Assembly: GCA_017465505.1 (NCBI GenBank) | Contig: JAFTWB010000009.1 | Span: forward strand, 1-64,000 | Reading direction: 5' to 3' | Source of the DNA: Clostridia bacterium | GTDB taxonomy: Bacteria > Bacillota > Clostridia > Oscillospirales > Acutalibacteraceae | Length of the DNA: 64,000 bases | Part shown: positions 25,588 to 34,856 of the stretch, piece by piece | Layout: the number at the start of each line of letters is the position of its first letter | Position numbering within the stretch: position 1 is the stretch's first letter | Notes under the pieces: model-generated | The model's input: only the letters and a program-made list of their open reading frames with translations | Databases searched by the model: none | What the model was told of the DNA's origin: nothing | Made by a program: the position numbers and the translations under genes

Positions 25588-26496
25588 TTATCTGTTTTTC
25601 TCCAAAAACTCGGTAAAATACTGAGGGAGCTGAGAGTCAAACTCCATATACTCCCCGGTGCTTGGGTGAATAAAACCCAGAGTCTTTGCGTGAAGGCACT
25701 GTCCGTTCAAAGAAGTGATAACCTTCTTAGGGCCATAAACATCATCTCCTGCAAGGGGATGACCAAGATGTGCCATATGAACACGAATCTGATGAGTTCT
25801 TCCTGTTTCAAGAACACAACTTATGTAAGAAAAGCCCTGAAGCTCCTCAAGTACTTTATAATTAGTAATTGCATTCTTTGAATTTTTGTAGGTAACTGTC
25901 ATCTTTTTGCGGTCATTGCTATCTCTTCCTATAGGCAGGTCTACCCTACCTTCATTTTCTTTGAATCTGCCGTAAGCCACCGCACGATATTCTCGCTTTA
26001 CACTGTGCTCTTTAAGCTGCTCTGCTAAGGAGTTGTGAGCATTGTCATTTTTAGCAACAACCAGAAGACCGCTGGTATTCTTATCAATTCTATGAACTAT
26101 ACCTGGCCTGAGAACTCCGTTAATCCCCGAAAGCTGACCCTTACAGTGGTGCATAAGAGCATTTACCAGCGTACCACTGAAATTGCCTGCCGCAGGATGA
26201 ACCACCATACCCTTTGGCTTGTTTACAACAATAAGGTCTGTATCTTCGTAAACAATATCCAAGGGGATGTCCTCGGCTTCAGCGATATATTCAACAGCTT
26301 CGGGCACCATTGCCTTTACAACGTCGCCGTCTTTCAGGACATAGCTTTTATTAACAGGCTTATCGTTAACAAGGACATTTGAGTCTTTTATAAGTCCTGT
26401 AATAAAGTTTCTTGACCTGTCGCTTATCTGCAAAGACAAGAATTTATCAATCCTCTGACCTGCGTCACCATCAACAGTAAAAATAAAATCACTCAT
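25588..26496 (-). CDS. rluD: RluD-type 23S rRNA/tRNA pseudouridine synthase
   Basis: A 302-residue RluA-family enzyme: N-terminal S4 domain (AGQRIDKFLSLQ) and a catalytic domain with the Asp in HRIDKNTSGLLVVAK. The exact target uridine cannot be told. ATG 26496 overlaps the last 8 bp of lspA; an in-frame TTG at 26517 is possible. lspA-rluD is a conserved pair. Confidence 0.92.
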   Translation of the reverse strand: MSDFIFTVDGDAGQRIDKFLSLQISDRSRNFITGLIKDSNVLVNDKPVNKSYVLKDGDVVKAMVPEAVEYIAEAEDIPLDIVYEDTDLIVVNKPKGMVVHPAAGNFSGTLVNALMHHCKGQLSGINGVLRPGIVHRIDKNTSGLLVVAKNDNAHNSLAEQLKEHSVKREYRAVAYGRFKENEGRVDLPIGRDSNDRKKMTVTYKNSKNAITNYKVLEELQGFSYISCVLETGRTHQIRVHMAHLGHPLAGDDVYGPKKVITSLNGQCLHAKTLGFIHPSTGEYMEFDSQLPQYFTEFLEKNR

Positions 26497-27031
26497 CTTT
26501 ATCTGCAAGGAACTCAACAGGCTCGTTTACAACCTGCTTTTTATCATTTTTGCCGTAGACAAAGAGCACATAAATAAGAAGCAGAACTGTACCGATTGTA
26601 ATGGCATAATCAGCGATATTGCAAATTGGTGGGAAGAAAGAAAGTGCAAGAAAATCAACTACATAACCGTTAAGGACTCTGTCAATTGCATTACCGATTC
26701 CTCCACCGATAACAAGAGCTGCAGCACTTAAAAACAAGGGAGAATTATACTTGGGGTTGAACATAAAATAAATCAGAATTCCTCCCACAACCACCATTAT
26801 ACCAACAAAAACCCATCTGAAAACCGATGAGCCAAGACCAAAAGCCATACCATCGTTATAGCTTAATGTAAAATTGAGAAGTCCGTTGATAACAGTAACA
26901 GAGTTACCCTCTGTCACAAGGTTATCAACAATAAGAGCTTTGCTTACCTGATCAATCAACACAACAATACCTGCACAAAGCAATGCAATGATTGCACCAA
27001 TGTGATTTCGGATACTTCCTTTTGCTTTCAT
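26489..27031 (-). CDS. lspA: Lipoprotein signal peptidase (type II)
   Basis: A 180-residue LspA with four predicted membrane spans. The catalytic Asp pair is in GNAIDRVLNGYVVDFL and NIADYAI. It cleaves lipoprotein signal peptides after lipidation. ATG 27031 has AGGAGG upstream. Order ileS-lspA-rluD is typical. Confidence 0.94.
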   Translation of the reverse strand: MKAKGSIRNHIGAIIALLCAGIVVLIDQVSKALIVDNLVTEGNSVTVINGLLNFTLSYNDGMAFGLGSSVFRWVFVGIMVVVGGILIYFMFNPKYNSPLFLSAAALVIGGGIGNAIDRVLNGYVVDFLALSFFPPICNIADYAITIGTVLLLIYVLFVYGKNDKKQVVNEPVEFLADKDE

Positions 27032-27054
27032 AACATCCTCCTGATACACATCAA

Positions 27055-27077
27055 GCGGTGTATGCTTTATACACCGC
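27055..27077 (-). other. Hairpin without U-tract between ileS and lspA
   Basis: GCGGTGTA (27055-27062) and TACACCGC (27070-27077) form a perfect 8-bp stem. No T-run follows on the minus strand, so transcript processing or stabilisation is more likely than termination. Confidence 0.45.
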
Positions 27078-27094
27078 CTGAATGTAAATTGAAA

Positions 27095-29860
27095 TTATTT
27101 AAGAACCTGTGCACATCTTGCACAAAGTGTGGGATGTTCACTGTCTGCACCAACTGTTTCGCTGAATGCCCAGCAACGCTCACACTTCTCGCCGTTTGCC
27201 TTCTGAACCTCAACCTTAAGCTCGCCTTCGCCCTCTTTTACCTCGACAGAGGAAACGATAAATGCTGCTGCAAGCTCTGTTTCTACGGACTTGATAAACT
27301 CAAGCTCTGCACCACTTGCAAAAAGTGTGATGGAAGCCTCTAAGGAAGACTTGATAAGCTTGTCCTTAACTGCAACCTCAAGCTGCTTCTTAACAACATC
27401 ACGAAGGTCGTGAATCTTATCCCAGTTGGAGATAAAGTTATCATCAAGAGAAAGCTCAATAGCCTCGGGCATTTCGTTGAAGAGAATGCACTCTGCGTCT
27501 GAATCACTGCGGTGAGGCATATACTTCCAGATTTCGTCAGAAGTGTATGCAAGTATGGGAGAAATCATTCTTGTCATAGCGTCAAGGATGATATAGATTG
27601 TTGTCTGAGCGGCACGACGTGCCTTGGAATCAGCCTTTTCTGTGTAAAGTCTGTCCTTGAGAACATCGAGGTAGAAGTTGGACATATCAACAACACAGAA
27701 GTTGTGAATGCTGTGATATACCTGATGGAACTCGTAAGAATCGTAGCCTGCCTTAACCTTAACCATAAGCTCGTTAAGCTTGTTGATAGCCCACTTGTCA
27801 ATAGGCATAAGCTCATCAACAGCAACTGCGTCTGTATCGGGGTTAAAGTCAGAAATGTTACCTAAAATATAACGTGCAGTATTTCTGATTTTTCTGTAAG
27901 CTTCAGAAAGCTGCTTTAAGATATCCTTGGAAATACGGATGTCTGCGTGGTAATCGGAAGAAGCAACCCAAAGGCGGAGAACGTCAGCACCATACTGGTC
28001 AACAACCTCCTGAGGGTCAATACCGTTACCCAGAGATTTGCTCATCTTTCTGCCTTCGCCGTCAACTACCCAACCGTGGGTAAGAACCGCCTTATAAGGA
28101 GCCTGACCGAAAGCTGCAACAGATGTGAGAAGCGAGGACTGGAACCAACCTCTGTACTGGTCAGCACCCTCAAGGTAAAGGTCAGCAGGCCAGTTAAGAT
28201 AATCTCTTGCCTTGCAAACTGCTGCGTGAGTTACACCACTGTCAAACCAAACGTCCATAATGTCACGTTCTTTTTCAAACTTGGTGTGACCGCACTTCTT
28301 ACACTTTGCACCCTCGGGGAGAATCTCCTCAGCAGGATGGATATACCAAGCGTCACTGCCTTCTTCTCTGAACAAATCAGCAACTGCCTTCATAGCGTCT
28401 TTGTCGATATAGGGCTCGCCGCAATCTGCACAGAAGAAAATGGGAATAGGAATACCCCATCTGCGCTGACGGGAAATACACCAGTCTTTACGCTCAGTTA
28501 CCATTGAAGTAATTCTGTCTTTACCCCAGCCGGGAATCCACTGAGCAGTTTCAATAGCTTTTACAGCCTCTTCTTTAAAATCATCAACAGAACAGAACCA
28601 CTGGTTAGTTGCTCTGAAAAGAACAGGGTTCTTACATCTCCAGCAGTGAGGATAAGGATGGACAATCTTCTTAATGGCAAAGAGAAGGCCGATTTCCTCT
28701 AAATGCTGAGCAATGGGCTTGTTAGCGTCATCTGTAAGAAGACCTGCAAACTGGCCGGCTTCCTCTGTAAGTCTGCCGTCAGCGTCAACAGGAACGATGA
28801 TGGGAATATCGTCGTAGTTACGGCAAACGTCGTAGTCCTCTACACCGTGACCAGGAGCAGTATGAACACAACCTGTACCGCTTTCAAGTGTTACGTGATC
28901 ACCTACGATAACAAGAGATTCTCTGTCGAGGAAAGGATGGCTTGCCTTCATATATTCTAAGTCAGCACCCTTAATCTCGCCTACTACCTCGTATTCTTCG
29001 ATACCTGCTGCCTCAAAAGCACTCTTGTAGAGTTCTTCTGCCATAATATAGAACTCATCACCGCATTTGATGATGTTATAGTTAAACTCAGGGCCAACGC
29101 AAACTGCAACGTTACCGGGAAGAGTCCAGGTGGTTGTTGTCCAGATTACGAAGTAAGTCTTGCTAACGTCAATACCCATAGCGGAGATTTTACCTAAATC
29201 GTCCTTTACAGGGAACTTAACGTAGATTGAATAGCAAGGAATATCCATATATTCAATCTCAGCCTCTGCAAGAGCTGTCTTACACTCAGGGCACCAGTAA
29301 ACAGGCTTTAAGCCTTTGTAGATGTAACCCTTCTGAGCCATTTCTGAGAAAATTTCAATCTGAGTAGCCTCAAAATCCTTTGTAAGAGTTATATAAGGGT
29401 TGTCCCACTCACCAATAACACCAAGACGTCTGAACTGGTTTCTCTGGTCATCAAGATAACCTAAAGCAAACTCACGACAAAGCTTTCTCAGCTCAACGTC
29501 AGAAATTGCGTCAGAGCTTGAAACGCCTGCTTTTGCTCGCGCCTTAAGCTCTGTGGGAAGACCGTGAGTATCCCAACCGGGAACGAAAGGAGCGTTGAAG
29601 CCGGACATATTCTTATATCTTACGATGATATCCTTAAGAACCTTATTAAGAGCAGTACCAAGGTGGATATTGCCGTTAGCATAAGGAGGGCCATCGTGAA
29701 GAATAAACTGAGGCTTACCTGCGTTTTTCTCCATTAACTTTTTGTAGATTTCTTTCTTCTCCCAATTTTCAAGAGTAACAGGCTCACTCTGAGGAAGACC
29801 TGCTCTCATAGGAAAGTCGGTTTTGGGAAGATTAAGTGTCTTGTTATAATCCTGTGCCAT
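27095..29860 (-). CDS. ileS: Isoleucyl-tRNA synthetase
   Basis: A 921-residue class I synthetase. The HIGH motif appears as GNIHLGTAL, KMSKS as GRKMSKSLGNG, and a C-terminal zinc finger uses CERCW and CARCA. The CP1 editing domain lies between. Length is typical of the bacterial type with a zinc tail. It lies 14 bp after divIVA; no T-box leader fits in that space, so it depends on the upstream operon. Confidence 0.97.
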   Translation of the reverse strand: MAQDYNKTLNLPKTDFPMRAGLPQSEPVTLENWEKKEIYKKLMEKNAGKPQFILHDGPPYANGNIHLGTALNKVLKDIIVRYKNMSGFNAPFVPGWDTHGLPTELKARAKAGVSSSDAISDVELRKLCREFALGYLDDQRNQFRRLGVIGEWDNPYITLTKDFEATQIEIFSEMAQKGYIYKGLKPVYWCPECKTALAEAEIEYMDIPCYSIYVKFPVKDDLGKISAMGIDVSKTYFVIWTTTTWTLPGNVAVCVGPEFNYNIIKCGDEFYIMAEELYKSAFEAAGIEEYEVVGEIKGADLEYMKASHPFLDRESLVIVGDHVTLESGTGCVHTAPGHGVEDYDVCRNYDDIPIIVPVDADGRLTEEAGQFAGLLTDDANKPIAQHLEEIGLLFAIKKIVHPYPHCWRCKNPVLFRATNQWFCSVDDFKEEAVKAIETAQWIPGWGKDRITSMVTERKDWCISRQRRWGIPIPIFFCADCGEPYIDKDAMKAVADLFREEGSDAWYIHPAEEILPEGAKCKKCGHTKFEKERDIMDVWFDSGVTHAAVCKARDYLNWPADLYLEGADQYRGWFQSSLLTSVAAFGQAPYKAVLTHGWVVDGEGRKMSKSLGNGIDPQEVVDQYGADVLRLWVASSDYHADIRISKDILKQLSEAYRKIRNTARYILGNISDFNPDTDAVAVDELMPIDKWAINKLNELMVKVKAGYDSYEFHQVYHSIHNFCVVDMSNFYLDVLKDRLYTEKADSKARRAAQTTIYIILDAMTRMISPILAYTSDEIWKYMPHRSDSDAECILFNEMPEAIELSLDDNFISNWDKIHDLRDVVKKQLEVAVKDKLIKSSLEASITLFASGAELEFIKSVETELAAAFIVSSVEVKEGEGELKVEVQKANGEKCERCWAFSETVGADSEHPTLCARCAQVLK

Positions 29861-29874
29861 TTTTTACACTCCAG

Positions 29875-30705
29875 TTATTTATCGTTATCGTTGTCGTCGT
29901 CGATATTGTAATCGTCGCCGAACTTTAAAGCTGAGAAAAGCTTGCTCTTCTTTTTCTTCTCAGTTGAATTTGCATCCCCCTGAGCAGGAGCATTGCTGAT
30001 ATCCTCAATAAGATTAACTTCGCTGTTGAAAAACTCTGCAACATTAACATTTTCAGTGCTTTCCACAACGGTAGTGTTATCTACAGTAACTTCGGGGTTA
30101 ATTTCTTTAGCCTGCTCCTGTTGAGCTTCAACAGTGGTTTCTTCAACCTTAATTTCAGCTACCGGAGCACGCATAACCTCATCCGCACGTTCTACTTCGT
30201 CAGAATTGTCCGTGGGGAATTTTTCTTCAAGCTGCTTTTCAATAATATCTACCTTTGTTTTTGAAGGAAGCTCTTTGGCAGAAATAATATGCTTGTTACA
30301 AACAGAAATAAGCTCTTCTCTTAATTTATTACACTCAGAAAGAAGAAGTGCATACTGCTTTTTCTGCTCCTTAATCTGAAGATTAAGGTCAAAAAGCTTT
30401 GCTTTTGCAGTATTTTCAGATTCTTCAATAATTTGTGCAGCCTTTGCCTTTGCACTCTTTATAGTAGAATCTGCAACTCTCTGAGAAGCAAGCATAGCAT
30501 TACGGACAGCGTCCTCGTCGGCACGATACTCCTCTACTCTTGTAGCGAGAATATCCATTTTCTTAACAAGGTCAGATTTCTCCTTTTTGAGCTGTTCCAT
30601 TGTAATAAGCACTTGATCAATAAAAGCGTCAACATCCTCAGGCTTATAACCGCCAAGACCTGCTTTTCTGAAGCTTACCTGCTTAACATCCTCAATAGTT
30701 AGCAT
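29875..30705 (-). CDS. divIVA: DivIVA-family cell pole/septum protein
   Basis: A 276-residue DivIVA. The N-terminal membrane-curvature-binding domain reads TIEDVKQVSFRKAGLGGYKPEDVDAFID, followed by a long coiled coil (about 35-160) and an acidic, low-complexity C terminus ending in Asp/Asn-rich repeats. It marks curved membranes at the division site. ATG 30705 has AAAGGGG upstream; the open frame extends 31 codons without homology. It lies between ylmH and ileS as usual. Confidence 0.93.
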   Translation of the reverse strand: MLTIEDVKQVSFRKAGLGGYKPEDVDAFIDQVLITMEQLKKEKSDLVKKMDILATRVEEYRADEDAVRNAMLASQRVADSTIKSAKAKAAQIIEESENTAKAKLFDLNLQIKEQKKQYALLLSECNKLREELISVCNKHIISAKELPSKTKVDIIEKQLEEKFPTDNSDEVERADEVMRAPVAEIKVEETTVEAQQEQAKEINPEVTVDNTTVVESTENVNVAEFFNSEVNLIEDISNAPAQGDANSTEKKKKSKLFSALKFGDDYNIDDDNDNDK

Positions 30706-30718
30706 ATTAACATCCCCT

Positions 30719-31447
30719 TTATTTGTACTGCAACACAGAAAGAACCAATCTGCCACTTTTTGTGTTGCGTAGAATTTCGCCGATTTTATATTTGCCAAAT
30801 CCTCTGATACTTAAAGTATCACCTGAACTCAGATTTTTAGATGGCTTCTGCACTTCACTGTAATTAAGAAACACATTACCCTTTGATATATATTCATTTG
30901 CAGTCTGTCTTGAACATTTGCAGATTGAGCACAAAAAGTTATCAACTCTCATTGAGGTTATAAGAACTTCAATTTCCTCAAGCTTTGGTGAGAGCTCTGT
31001 TTTATCCCCTTCATAGAGTTTTACCGAAACAGAAGCTCTGCCTACGGTGCTCAGATTCTGCAAAACATAATCTGAGATTTCCTGTCTTACAAAAACTACT
31101 GCAAAACTATCCTTAAGCAGAATGTCACCAACACATTCACGGGTGATACCAAGACCCATCAAAGAACCGAGGAAATCTCTGTGAGTTAGCTGACTCTGAC
31201 CTTTGGGCATAACTTTAAGAGCAACAATATCATCAGCCTCAGCCACATCCTCGCAAAGATACAAAAAGCTCCTCTGTGCCTCGGGGTATCCTCCGAAAAA
31301 ACAGTGTTGGATATTAAGGTTTTTAAGGTAGTTATGGGCAACAGACACTTCCTGCTCGTTGAGAAAGCCTAAGCTGACGTTTTCGCCACAATAGTATTTG
31401 TATACTAAATCATCAAGACGGGAAAGCAAAAGACTGACTTCGTCCAT
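30719..31447 (-). CDS. ylmH: YlmH-like S4-domain RNA-binding protein
   Basis: A 242-residue protein with a C-terminal S4 domain (about 175-235: ITSMRVDNFLCSICKCSRQTANEYI... then LSSGDTLSIRGFGKYKIGE). The N-terminal domain is that of YlmH proteins. Bacillus YlmH acts in rescue of stalled ribosomes and its gene lies in the sepF-divIVA cluster. It lies 2 bp after sepF; ylmG, usually between them, is absent. Confidence 0.9.
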   Translation of the reverse strand: MDEVSLLLSRLDDLVYKYYCGENVSLGFLNEQEVSVAHNYLKNLNIQHCFFGGYPEAQRSFLYLCEDVAEADDIVALKVMPKGQSQLTHRDFLGSLMGLGITRECVGDILLKDSFAVVFVRQEISDYVLQNLSTVGRASVSVKLYEGDKTELSPKLEEIEVLITSMRVDNFLCSICKCSRQTANEYISKGNVFLNYSEVQKPSKNLSSGDTLSIRGFGKYKIGEILRNTKSGRLVLSVLQYK

Positions 31448-31449
31448 TA

Positions 31450-31896
31450 TCAGAAGTAAACGCCGTTGTTCTCAAGCTCGTCCAACAGGTCATCACCTGT
31501 AAGGTCAACATTATTGGGAATAATAATGAAAGTGCTGGAAGCAACCTTCTTAATCTTACCGCCGTTAGCATAAGCCACACCTGAAAGGAAGTCGATAATT
31601 CTTCTGGACATATCACGGTTTGTGTTCTCAAGGTTAAGAACAACTGTGTGTGTCTTTAAAAGCTCGTCTGCAATAGCTCTTGTTTCCTCACCAAAACGCT
31701 CGGGCTTGAAAAGAGCAACTGCAAGCTTAGCTGTAGCATTTATGTTTATTACTTTGTTTCTCTGAGAAGAACGAGTTTCAACTCTTTCTTCCTGAACCTC
31801 TGCCTCTTCGTTATCACCGTAGCCGTATTCATCATACTCATATTCTTCATCGGGAGCGTCCCACATACGTTTAAACTTATCTACAAAACCTGCCAT
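31450..31896 (-). CDS. sepF: Cell division protein SepF
   Basis: A 148-residue SepF: N-terminal amphipathic membrane-binding helix (MAGFVDKFKRMW), an acidic linker of about 40 residues, and the ring-forming domain (about 55-145) with ERFGEETRAIADELLKTHTV and RRIIDFLSGVAYANGG. It tethers FtsZ to the membrane. Confidence 0.94.
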   Translation of the reverse strand: MAGFVDKFKRMWDAPDEEYEYDEYGYGDNEEAEVQEERVETRSSQRNKVININATAKLAVALFKPERFGEETRAIADELLKTHTVVLNLENTNRDMSRRIIDFLSGVAYANGGKIKKVASSTFIIIPNNVDLTGDDLLDELENNGVYF

Positions 31897-31915
31897 AATT
31901 CATTACCTCCGTAAT

Positions 31916-32632
31916 TTAAATATTATAATTTCTTGCACCGAACAATGCTGAGCCAATCCGTACCATAGTGGCACCCTCACGGATAGCCTCTACATAATCG
32001 TCTGACATTCCCATTGAAAGGACATTCATAGATATATTATCTATCTTTTTTGCTGATATGTCAATAAACAGTTTACGCATATTTTCAAAATATCCGCAAA
32101 TTTTCTGTTTATTTTCACAAATTGGTGGAATTGTCATCAAACCCTGGACCTTAATTGAGGGAAGCTCTGCTATTTCACACAGTAAATCTTCAAGCATTTC
32201 AGGGGAAATTCCCGATTTGCTCTCTTCCCCGCCAATATTCACTTCCACCAGAACATCCGTAGTAATTTCACGCTTTAGGCTCTGAGCCGATATTTCCTTA
32301 GCAAGCTTTATGGAATCCACAGACTCAATCATATCAACCTTACCGACAATCTGTCGAACCTTATTGGACTGCAGATGGCCAATCATATGAAGCTTGGTTC
32401 TTTCAAGATTATAAGCTTCATATTTAGAAAGAAGCTCCTGCACCCTGTTTTCGCCGATATGGTCAAGTCCCAAGGATATTGCGTAGTTGATATATTCAGC
32501 TTCCACCGTTTTGGTAGCGGCAAGAAATGTTATATCTTCTTTCTTTCTGCCTGAGCTTTCGGCAGCTGCGGCAATGTTCTCACAAATAGTCTTATAGTTA
32601 TATTCAATATCACTTAATAATCTTTCCGTCAT
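31916..32632 (-). CDS. ylmE: PLP homeostasis protein YggS/YlmE
   Basis: A 238-residue fold-III PLP-binding protein with the PLP lysine in LAATKTVEAEYIN, then HIGENRVQEL, HMIGHLQSNK and the C-terminal SMGMSDDY...VRIGSALFG. ATG 32632 has AAGGTG upstream; an in-frame GTG at 32644 is the alternative. Its 5' end overlaps the HlyD-like gene by 23 bp. Confidence 0.94.
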   Translation of the reverse strand: MTERLLSDIEYNYKTICENIAAAAESSGRKKEDITFLAATKTVEAEYINYAISLGLDHIGENRVQELLSKYEAYNLERTKLHMIGHLQSNKVRQIVGKVDMIESVDSIKLAKEISAQSLKREITTDVLVEVNIGGEESKSGISPEMLEDLLCEIAELPSIKVQGLMTIPPICENKQKICGYFENMRKLFIDISAKKIDNISMNVLSMGMSDDYVEAIREGATMVRIGSALFGARNYNI

Positions 32633-33899
32633 ATAAATCTTCACCTTCTATTACAACTTCGTCGTTTATGATAATCGTCTTATCGCTCTTAAGGATTGCC
32701 GAATCAGGGTTAATGTCCACAATTACAAAGTCACTGCCTGCAAAAACAACAGAAACTTCTCTGAACATAAGCTCACTTCCGTGGAGAATATAAACACCCT
32801 GTACTCTGGCTGTTTCTCCTGTAGGCTCACCATCACCGTTAACAACCTCCACATAGTCATCGTGAAGTGCGTCTTTGGAAATTCTTACACCCTCAAAGCT
32901 GTTGATAACAATACGTACAGGCTCATTTCGCAAGTTGCTAAGAGAGCTGTTCATATAGTTACATTTAAAAATTGCTACTGCGTCGCTTTGTTTGCTTGAC
33001 TGATTTAAAGCAACCAAATCAACAGGCACAGGCTCTTCTGAAGAGGAAGAGAAGATAATCTTAGGATAGCTTTCGCTATGAGAAAGAGAAAGTGCCTCGT
33101 CTGCAGTCAGCTTACAAACTATGTACCAGTCCAGACCGCTGACAATTTTACCTACAGAATTATCGGAAATAGCCTCAGCCTCATAGGACTTTGATAAATC
33201 CTCAACTGTAAGAGATTTTACTGTGTCGTAGTCAAAAACGTTCTCGTAACCGTCAACGTGAGCTACAAAATAGCCTGCTTTCGGAGATTTGATTTCAGCA
33301 ATGTAATCTGAGCCTGCGTCAGTATACTTAGCTCGTTCTTGCTGTAACGTCTGAATCTGAGTGTTGAAATCAGTTACAGTACCAACAATGCGCTGACGCT
33401 GATTGATAGAGTATACCAAAGATTCAGCAGCTGAATCACGTTCTTTAAAATCACCGTCTTTAACCGATGTTAAAAGAGAGCTTATATTCATATAAATCTG
33501 TCCGTCAATGGCAGAATCGGCAGTGACATTATCATAAGGAGTGTTAAGGCTCTGAAGCACTGCGATTTTTTCGTCAATTTCCATTACCTTGTTGTAAAAA
33601 AGTGCGTCTGTTTCGTCAGCAAAAACTTTTGCCACTACACTTCCCACGGCAACCTTATCGCCGTCATTGACCATATAATACTCAACACCATCAGCAACAC
33701 TGTTGCTGATAACTGTTTCTTCACGGACAACAAGAGCGTCAACAGAGATACTTTCACTATAATCGTACTTTACGGCAATTTCTGTTGTAAGCTCATTGGA
33801 GTTTTTCATATTGGAATTAAGAGCGGTTACCACAACATAAATAATAATTGTAAAAACAATGGCAACCAATCCTATTTTTTTAAGGATTTCTTTTTTCAT
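32610..33899 (-). CDS. HlyD-like single-pass membrane protein
   Basis: A 429-residue protein: an N-terminal membrane anchor (about 9-28), then an extracytoplasmic part with a biotinyl-lipoyl-like segment (YYMVNDGDKVAVGSVVAKV), a helical hairpin region (about 105-195) and a return barrel (IKSPKAGYFVAHVDGYE). This is the layout of HlyD/membrane-fusion adaptors. No ABC transporter or export partner is nearby. Instead it lies between miaA (4-bp overlap) and ylmE (23-bp overlap) in the division cluster, so an envelope role is possible. Function unknown. Confidence 0.65.
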   Translation of the reverse strand: MKKEILKKIGLVAIVFTIIIYVVVTALNSNMKNSNELTTEIAVKYDYSESISVDALVVREETVISNSVADGVEYYMVNDGDKVAVGSVVAKVFADETDALFYNKVMEIDEKIAVLQSLNTPYDNVTADSAIDGQIYMNISSLLTSVKDGDFKERDSAAESLVYSINQRQRIVGTVTDFNTQIQTLQQERAKYTDAGSDYIAEIKSPKAGYFVAHVDGYENVFDYDTVKSLTVEDLSKSYEAEAISDNSVGKIVSGLDWYIVCKLTADEALSLSHSESYPKIIFSSSSEEPVPVDLVALNQSSKQSDAVAIFKCNYMNSSLSNLRNEPVRIVINSFEGVRISKDALHDDYVEVVNGDGEPTGETARVQGVYILHGSELMFREVSVVFAGSDFVIVDINPDSAILKSDKTIIINDEVVIEGEDLYDGKIIK

Positions 33900-34855
33900 A
33901 CTAAATCAAATCCTTCACTTATTAAAAAAGCTTCTACCGCCTTAAAAAGCAGAGCGGAAGATTCGTACTCATCAACATAAAACCATTTTGTAGACACATC
34001 ACGCCGAAACCAGGTAAGCTGGCGTTTTGCGTATCTTCGGGTAGCTCTTTTTAAAGACTCCACGCAAGAATCCAAGGCAGCTTCTTCTTTAAAATAAGGC
34101 TCAAGCTCCTTGTAGCCGATTGCCTGTACAGCGGTGTTTCCTGCGTTTTGCTCAAAAAAAGCTTTAGCTTCTTCGAGAAGCCCTGCCTCAAGCATAAGGT
34201 CTACTCTCAGGTTTATTCTTTGATATAAATTGGCTCGGTCTTTAAAATCAAGACCGATTTTAATATAATCATAGGGCTTTTCTTCCGGCATTGAGAGCTT
34301 ATTCTGCTCCGACATTGTAACGCCGGTAGTTCTGTAAATCTCAAGAGCGCGAATTATTCTTTTAGGATTTCTTTCAATACTGAGCCTGTGAAAACTCTCT
34401 CTATCGACTTTTTCAAGCTCAGAAAGGAGATAGTCCAGACCTTTTTCTTCAAGCTCATTTTGCAAAGAAGCCCTGATTTCAAGGTCTGTTTCTCCGTCAC
34501 AAAACTTAGTTCCGTTTAAAAGATTATCCACATAAAGCCCTGTGCCTCCTGCAATTACCGCAAGTTTGTTGTTTTTGGTTATTTCATCAATAGCTTTTTG
34601 GGCAAGCTCTACGAAAGCAGCAACAGAAAAACTCTCTGTTACAGGGAGAAAATCCACAAGATAATGCTTTATCCCCTGTTTTTCTTCTTCAGTAACCTTG
34701 GCAGTGGCAATATCCATACCTTTGTAAATCTGCATAGAATCGGCAGAGATAATCTCACCGCCAAACCTCTTTGCGATTTCTACCGACAAAGAAGTCTTTC
34801 CCGAAGCAGTAGGACCTACAACCGCTAAAACTTTTGGTTTATAAAGATTTTTCAT
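33896..34855 (-). CDS. miaA: tRNA dimethylallyltransferase
   Basis: A 319-residue MiaA: P-loop GPTASGKTSLSVEI near the N terminus, SADSMQIYKGMDIATAK, the GGTGLYVDNLLNG block and the basic RRYAKRQLTWFRRD tail. It adds dimethylallyl to A37 of tRNAs reading UNN codons. MiaB, encoded upstream in the same run, then methylthiolates this base. ATG 34855 begins one base after the mutL stop (TGATATG). Confidence 0.95.
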   Translation of the reverse strand: MKNLYKPKVLAVVGPTASGKTSLSVEIAKRFGGEIISADSMQIYKGMDIATAKVTEEEKQGIKHYLVDFLPVTESFSVAAFVELAQKAIDEITKNNKLAVIAGGTGLYVDNLLNGTKFCDGETDLEIRASLQNELEEKGLDYLLSELEKVDRESFHRLSIERNPKRIIRALEIYRTTGVTMSEQNKLSMPEEKPYDYIKIGLDFKDRANLYQRINLRVDLMLEAGLLEEAKAFFEQNAGNTAVQAIGYKELEPYFKEEAALDSCVESLKRATRRYAKRQLTWFRRDVSTKWFYVDEYESSALLFKAVEAFLISEGFDLV

Positions 34856-34856
34856 A

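Noticed and set aside
29861..29874. T-box riboswitch before ileS (and before leuS at 47152-47172)
   Set aside because: The gaps are 14 and 21 bp, far too short for a T-box leader, and no specifier or GGTGG element is seen.
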